Origin: an uncultured Collinsella sp.
Lineage (GTDB): Bacteria; Actinomycetota; Coriobacteriia; Coriobacteriales; Coriobacteriaceae
Direction: 5' to 3'
DNA: 7,562 bases
Assembly (NCBI GenBank): GCA_958447445.1
Contig: CAUDAE010000097.1
Coordinates: forward strand, 1 to 7,562
The notes under the pieces are model-generated. The model was not told where the DNA came from. It did not search any database and worked only from the letters and a program-made list of their open reading frames with translations. Shown here one piece after another: positions 5,710-7,562 of the stretch. Numbering within the stretch: the first letter of the stretch is position 1; each line of letters starts with the position of its first letter. A program made the position numbers and the translations under genes.

Positions 5710-7562
5710 ATGGATCTTATCGCCCAGCTCGCCCACGAGCTCAACCTTAAGGCCGCCAACATCGAGGTAGCCGTCAAGCTCATCGACGAGGGCAACACCA
5801 TCCCCTTTATCTCGCGCTACCGCAAAGAAGCAACGGGCGGCATGGACGACGTCGCCCTGCGCGCACTCGACGAGCGCCTGTCCTACCTGCGCAATCTTGA
5901 ACAGCGCAAAGAGGACGTCATTCTGCTCATCGACGCCCAGGGCAAGCTCACGCCCGAGCTCGAGCAGCAGATTCGCGAGGCCACGCAGCTCCAGCGTGTC
6001 GAGGACCTCTACAAGCCCTACCGCAAAAAGCGCATGACCCGCGCGCAGAAGGCCCGCGAGGCAGGCCTGGAGCCGCTTGCCAACATGATCATCATGCAGG
6101 CCTCGGCCAAGGGCAGCGCACTCGATGCCGCCGCGGCCTACGTCAACGAGGAAGCCGGCTTCGACACGCCCGAGAAGGCGCTCGCCGGCGCGGCGGACAT
6201 CGTGGCCGAGACGGTGGCCGAGGACCCCGAGAACGTCGCCGACCTGCGCGCTTTTACGCAAAACACCGCCGATGTCGTCGTCGAGGCCACCGCCCCCACC
6301 GAGAAGACCCCCTACGAGCCGTACTACAGCTATGATGAGCCGCTGCGCCGTATACCCAACCACCGCGTGCTGGCTATCGACCGCGGTGAGCGCGAGGGCA
6401 AGCTCCGCGTGCGCGTGAACGTCGACGGCGCCGCCGCCACGGCACGCCTCGGCAGCCGTTGGCCCCGACGCCAGGGCGTCTTCGCGCCCGTCTTTGACGC
6501 CGCCATCGCCGACGGCTACAAGCGCCTCATGGCCCCCTCGCTGGAGCGCGAGGCCCGCGCCAAACTCACCGTCCGTGCGCAGACCGAGGCCATCAATGTC
6601 TTTGCCAAGAATCTCGAGGGCCTGCTCTCGGCACGCCCCGTGCGCGGCGCCCGCGTGCTCGCGCTCGATCCGGGCTACCGCACCGGCTGCAAGGTCGCCG
6701 TCATGGACGAGACCGGCAAGCTGCTCGACCACGGCGTGGTCTATCCCACCAAGCCGCGCCACGACGTCGCCGGCACCAAGCGCGAGCTCGCCCGCCTCGT
6801 CAAAAAGGACAGCGTCAACACCATCGTCATCGGCAACGGCACCGCCAGCCGCGAGACCGAGGAAGTCGTCTCGGAGTTCATCGCCGAGCAGGCGCCTGAG
6901 CTGCGATACACCATCGTCAACGAGGCCGGCGCATCGGTGTACTCCGCCTCCGAGCTCGCCAGCCAGGAGTATCCCGATCTGGACGTCACCGTGCGTGGCG
7001 CCATGAGCCTGGGCCGCCGTCTACAGGACCCGCTGGCAGAGCTCGTCAAGATCCCGCCCCAGTCCATCGGCGTTGGCCAGTACCAGCACGACCTTGACCA
7101 GGCCGAGCTTTCGCGCACCCTGGGCCATGTGGTGGAGGACGTCGTCAACCGCGTGGGCGTCGACGTGAATACCGCGAGCGCAAGCCTGCTGGGATACGTA
7201 TCGGGCATCACGCCGAGCGTGGCCAAAAACATCGTGGCCTACCGCGAGGAAAACGGTGCCTTTACCGATCGCCGCCAGCTTAAGAAGGTCCCCAAACTAG
7301 GACCCAAGGCATACCTCAACGCCGCGGGCTTCCTGCGCATCAGCGGCGGCAAGAACCCGCTCGACGCGACGAGCGTCCACCCCGAGAGCTACGAGGTGGC
7401 CACGTCCGTCCTGGAACGCGCCGGCGTTAAAGCCAGCGAGCTCAGCCGCGGCGGCGTGCCCGACATCGAGCGCCGTCTGGGCAGTATCTCGGCGCTGGCA
7501 AGTGACCTGAACTGCGGAACCCTCACGCTCATCGACATCGTCAACGAGCTCAAGAAGCCCGG
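5710..7562 (+). CDS. tex: Tex, RNA-binding transcription accessory protein (3' end missing)
   Basis: The frame stays open from the ATG at 5710 to the window edge, giving 617 complete codons. AAGGAG (5700-5705) lies 4 nt before the ATG. The N-terminal helical Tex domain shows the family signature FISRYRKEATGGMDD (about residues 32-46) and DLYKPYRKKR (about 100-109). A YqgF-like RNase H-fold domain begins near residue 316 with LALDPGYRTGCKVAV (D320). The hallmark GVGQYQHD ends near residue 461. Tandem helix-hairpin-helix segments follow (about 484-545), including TASASLLGYVSGI and FTDRRQLKKVPKLGPKAY. Family members normally end with an S1 RNA-binding domain of about 75 residues; it would start just past the right edge, so its absence is due to the window. 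Tex binds nucleic acid in the cytoplasm and is implicated in transcription and stress responses. It is separated from the upstream operon by a terminator and 411 nt, so it is probably an independent transcription unit. Confidence 0.95.
   Translation, partial: MDLIAQLAHELNLKAANIEVAVKLIDEGNTIPFISRYRKEATGGMDDVALRALDERLSYLRNLEQRKEDVILLIDAQGKLTPELEQQIREATQLQRVEDLYKPYRKKRMTRAQKAREAGLEPLANMIIMQASAKGSALDAAAAYVNEEAGFDTPEKALAGAADIVAETVAEDPENVADLRAFTQNTADVVVEATAPTEKTPYEPYYSYDEPLRRIPNHRVLAIDRGEREGKLRVRVNVDGAAATARLGSRWPRRQGVFAPVFDAAIADGYKRLMAPSLEREARAKLTVRAQTEAINVFAKNLEGLLSARPVRGARVLALDPGYRTGCKVAVMDETGKLLDHGVVYPTKPRHDVAGTKRELARLVKKDSVNTIVIGNGTASRETEEVVSEFIAEQAPELRYTIVNEAGASVYSASELASQEYPDLDVTVRGAMSLGRRLQDPLAELVKIPPQSIGVGQYQHDLDQAELSRTLGHVVEDVVNRVGVDVNTASASLLGYVSGITPSVAKNIVAYREENGAFTDRRQLKKVPKLGPKAYLNAAGFLRISGGKNPLDATSVHPESYEVATSVLERAGVKASELSRGGVPDIERRLGSISALASDLNCGTLTLIDIVNELKKP

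Noticed and set aside
5692..6762. A 356-codon minus-strand frame opposite tex
   Set aside because: It is the antisense shadow of tex, whose signatures are unmistakable; no domain is visible in the minus translation.
5710..7562. Apparent truncation of tex without an S1 domain
   Set aside because: The frame is still open at the last base, so the missing domain reflects the window edge and not a broken gene.

Overview
This is a high-GC window from a bacterium with strong Shine-Dalgarno sites, heavily C-ending codons and GC-rich intergenic palindromes. My best guess is a Collinsella-like member of the Coriobacteriia (Actinomycetota). That guess rests on overall style and on the type of palindrome at 4196-4228, not on a marker gene, so it is only moderately secure.

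Layout. (1) Positions 1-828 hold the 3' end of a membrane-anchored GGDEF-domain protein, probably a diguanylate cyclase; its N-terminus lies before the window. (2) A LysR-family regulator (872-1750, minus strand) converges on it. (3) A divergent intergenic region of about 230 bp carries a candidate operator and a leader hairpin. (4) A three-gene plus-strand cluster follows: a short-chain dehydrogenase (1984-2865), a 12-TM major facilitator transporter resembling the oxalate/formate antiporter (OFA) family (2932-4188), and a Gfo/Idh/MocA-family NAD(P)-dependent oxidoreductase (4258-5298). Hairpins sit in both gaps between these genes, and a clear intrinsic terminator (5371-5406) ends the cluster. 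(5) A 411-bp non-coding stretch (5299-5709) holds that terminator, a small inverted repeat and a 164-nt imperfect palindrome with 31-nt arms. (6) The 5' four-fifths or so of tex, encoding a conserved RNA-binding transcription accessory protein, runs off the right edge.

How the genes may work together. A LysR regulator divergent from a transporter flanked by two different nucleotide-dependent dehydrogenases is the usual layout of an inducible catabolic module: import of a hydroxylated, probably carboxylated, small molecule, followed by two redox steps. The substrate cannot be read from the sequence; sugar acids, cyclitols and quinate-like acids would all fit. The GGDEF protein and Tex look like unrelated neighbours.

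I do not see a defence system, mobile element with a transposase, CRISPR array, tRNA or rRNA. The most unusual items are the long palindrome upstream of tex, the perfect 33-nt palindrome inside the operon, and the uncharacterised redox/transport module itself.
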